From the NCBI RefSeq assembly GCF_001399975.1, contig NZ_LKBD01000005.1, positions 124,001 through 188,000 of the forward strand: a stretch of DNA of 64,000 nt. The letters run 5' to 3'. The translations under genes were made by a program, and so were the position numbers. This DNA is from Pseudoalteromonas sp. P1-9. GTDB lineage: Bacteria > Pseudomonadota > Gammaproteobacteria > Enterobacterales > Alteromonadaceae. Every line of letters starts with the position of its first letter. Position 1 is the stretch's first letter. Shown one piece after another: positions 63,396 through 64,000 of this stretch. The notes beneath the pieces are model-generated. The model saw nothing but the letters and a program-made list of their open reading frames with translations, was not told the DNA's origin and ran no database searches.

Positions 63396-64000
63396 TTATC
63401 CGTTTATTTCTACTAGCCAGTTGAACACAACGTTAAGCTCTTGTTCTGATCCAATACTGATGCGTAGCCAGTTATCTTCGCCATAAAGTGTAAAAGGGCG
63501 CATAATTAAGCCACTTTCCATTGCCGTTGCGATGTGTGCTTTATCGCTCAGCTGGATTGTGACAAAGTTTGCAAAACTCGGAAGTACCTTACGCACGTGT
63601 TTACACGCAGATAACTGATTAATAAGTGTTGCACGATTGTTGTTTATAATAGACACTTGGCGTCTAACGCTACTGATGTTGCAGCTTGTAAGCGCTTGTT
63701 CTGCAATTGCGGCAACCACACTTGAGACAGGGTACGGCGCTAGTACTTTGCGCATGGTATTAATTAGCTCTGGATTGCTTAACACAAATCCGGTGCGTAA
63801 ACCTGCTAATGCAAATGCCTTTGATAAGGTTCTTAAAACCACCAGGTTTTGATACTTTTCGATTAACCCAGCAGCTGTAAATTCTTCACAAAATTCAATA
63901 TACGCTTCATCAACGACGACAATAGCTTTACCTTCACACGCTTTTACAATCTCTTCGATTCGAGACAGTGGAAGCACGTCGCCTGTTGGGTTATTTGGAT
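63396..64000 (-). CDS. hisC: Histidinol-phosphate aminotransferase HisC, C-terminal part (cut by window edge)
   Basis: The frame is open to the window end, so the N terminus is outside; the first visible residues are PNNPTGD. The visible 201 residues include VVDEAYIEF and the PLP-lysine context [16 protein letters not shown], plus the phosphate-binding GSEQELN near the end. It makes histidinol phosphate from imidazole acetol phosphate and glutamate. A GTG within the frame at about 63977 is not the real start, because the conserved residues continue upstream. hisG and hisD are expected further upstream, beyond the window. Confidence 0.95.
   Translation of the reverse strand, partial: PNNPTGDVLPLSRIEEIVKACEGKAIVVVDEAYIEFCEEFTAAGLIEKYQNLVVLRTLSKAFALAGLRTGFVLSNPELINTMRKVLAPYPVSSVVAAIAEQALTSCNISSVRRQVSIINNNRATLINQLSACKHVRKVLPSFANFVTIQLSDKAHIATAMESGLIMRPFTLYGEDNWLRISIGSEQELNVVFNWLVEING

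Noticed and set aside
1..64000. Insertion sequences, prophage, CRISPR, tRNA and rRNA
   Set aside because: I looked for terminal inverted repeats with transposases, repeat-spacer arrays and conserved tRNA or rRNA sequence and found none I can support by eye; a dedicated tRNA scan was not possible.

Overview
The window reads as an ordinary chromosomal segment of a marine gammaproteobacterium, most likely Pseudoalteromonas or a close relative in the Alteromonadales. This is an inference from several things: AT-rich sequence by eye, strong gammaproteobacterial gene forms (long E. coli-type cytidine deaminase, EfpL, RlmF, bifunctional HisB, fused HisIE, the YbiT-type ABC-F protein), and many secreted or outer-membrane proteins typical of that group. 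There is no rRNA, tRNA, CRISPR array, insertion sequence or prophage that I can support. Genes are packed on both strands, usually separated by clear stem-loop terminators.

Layout. 1-9.3 kb: end of a PQQ-type sugar dehydrogenase, a large DUF5666-repeat lipoprotein, ABC-F protein YbiT, a periplasmic binding protein, a CDF zinc exporter followed by a TonB-receptor remnant, a membrane protein, a dienelactone hydrolase-like enzyme and a DUF2164 protein. 9.5-13.8 kb: a two-gene RND efflux operon with no outer-membrane partner. 13.9-16.9 kb: a DUF3754 (TMEM143-like) protein, a TerB-like protein and a secreted HExxH peptidase. 16.9-28.3 kb: a Tat-exported PhoD lipoprotein, nitroreductase and divergent LysR regulator, M23 lipoprotein, RidA protein, TPR protein, MAPEG protein, DUF2960 protein, TrmK, a frameshifted FMN reductase, RmlD-like reductase, DUF481 protein, GNAT and EfpL. 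28.5-34.3 kb: ugd, tdk, rlmF, a hydrolase, a LETM1-like protein and an M17 aminopeptidase. 34.3-40.4 kb: a PilZ-ParA-RHH operon, a FabH-like synthase, a RegB/RegA redox two-component system with an overlapping zinc-ribbon gene, then a structured leader in front of a small membrane protein, and an envelope protein. 40.4-53.3 kb: FKBP isomerase, Sel1 and GGDEF-EAL genes, the pyrimidine salvage pair cdd/udp, an orphan cobQ, Mpo1-like protein, YjgN-M48 pair, arginase-family enzyme, a second binding protein and a thioesterase. 53.5-59.6 kb: dnaK-dnaJ with a sigma-32-like promoter, a lipoprotein, and a chemoreceptor overlapping a thioredoxin-like gene. 59.6-64 kb: the his operon (hisC'-B-H-A-F-IE) running on the minus strand out of the window.

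The most unusual points are the tightly overlapping PilZ-ParA-RHH operon (34348-35628), the structured leader after the RegB/RegA/zinc-ribbon genes (38946-39112), the DUF3754-TerB-peptidase neighbourhood (13893-16540), the single-base frameshift in a seven-T run in an otherwise intact FMN reductase (24549-24555), and the TonB-receptor tail joined to a 12-bp inverted repeat (7041-7407). None of these amounts to a proven new system; each is stated below with what would confirm or refute it.
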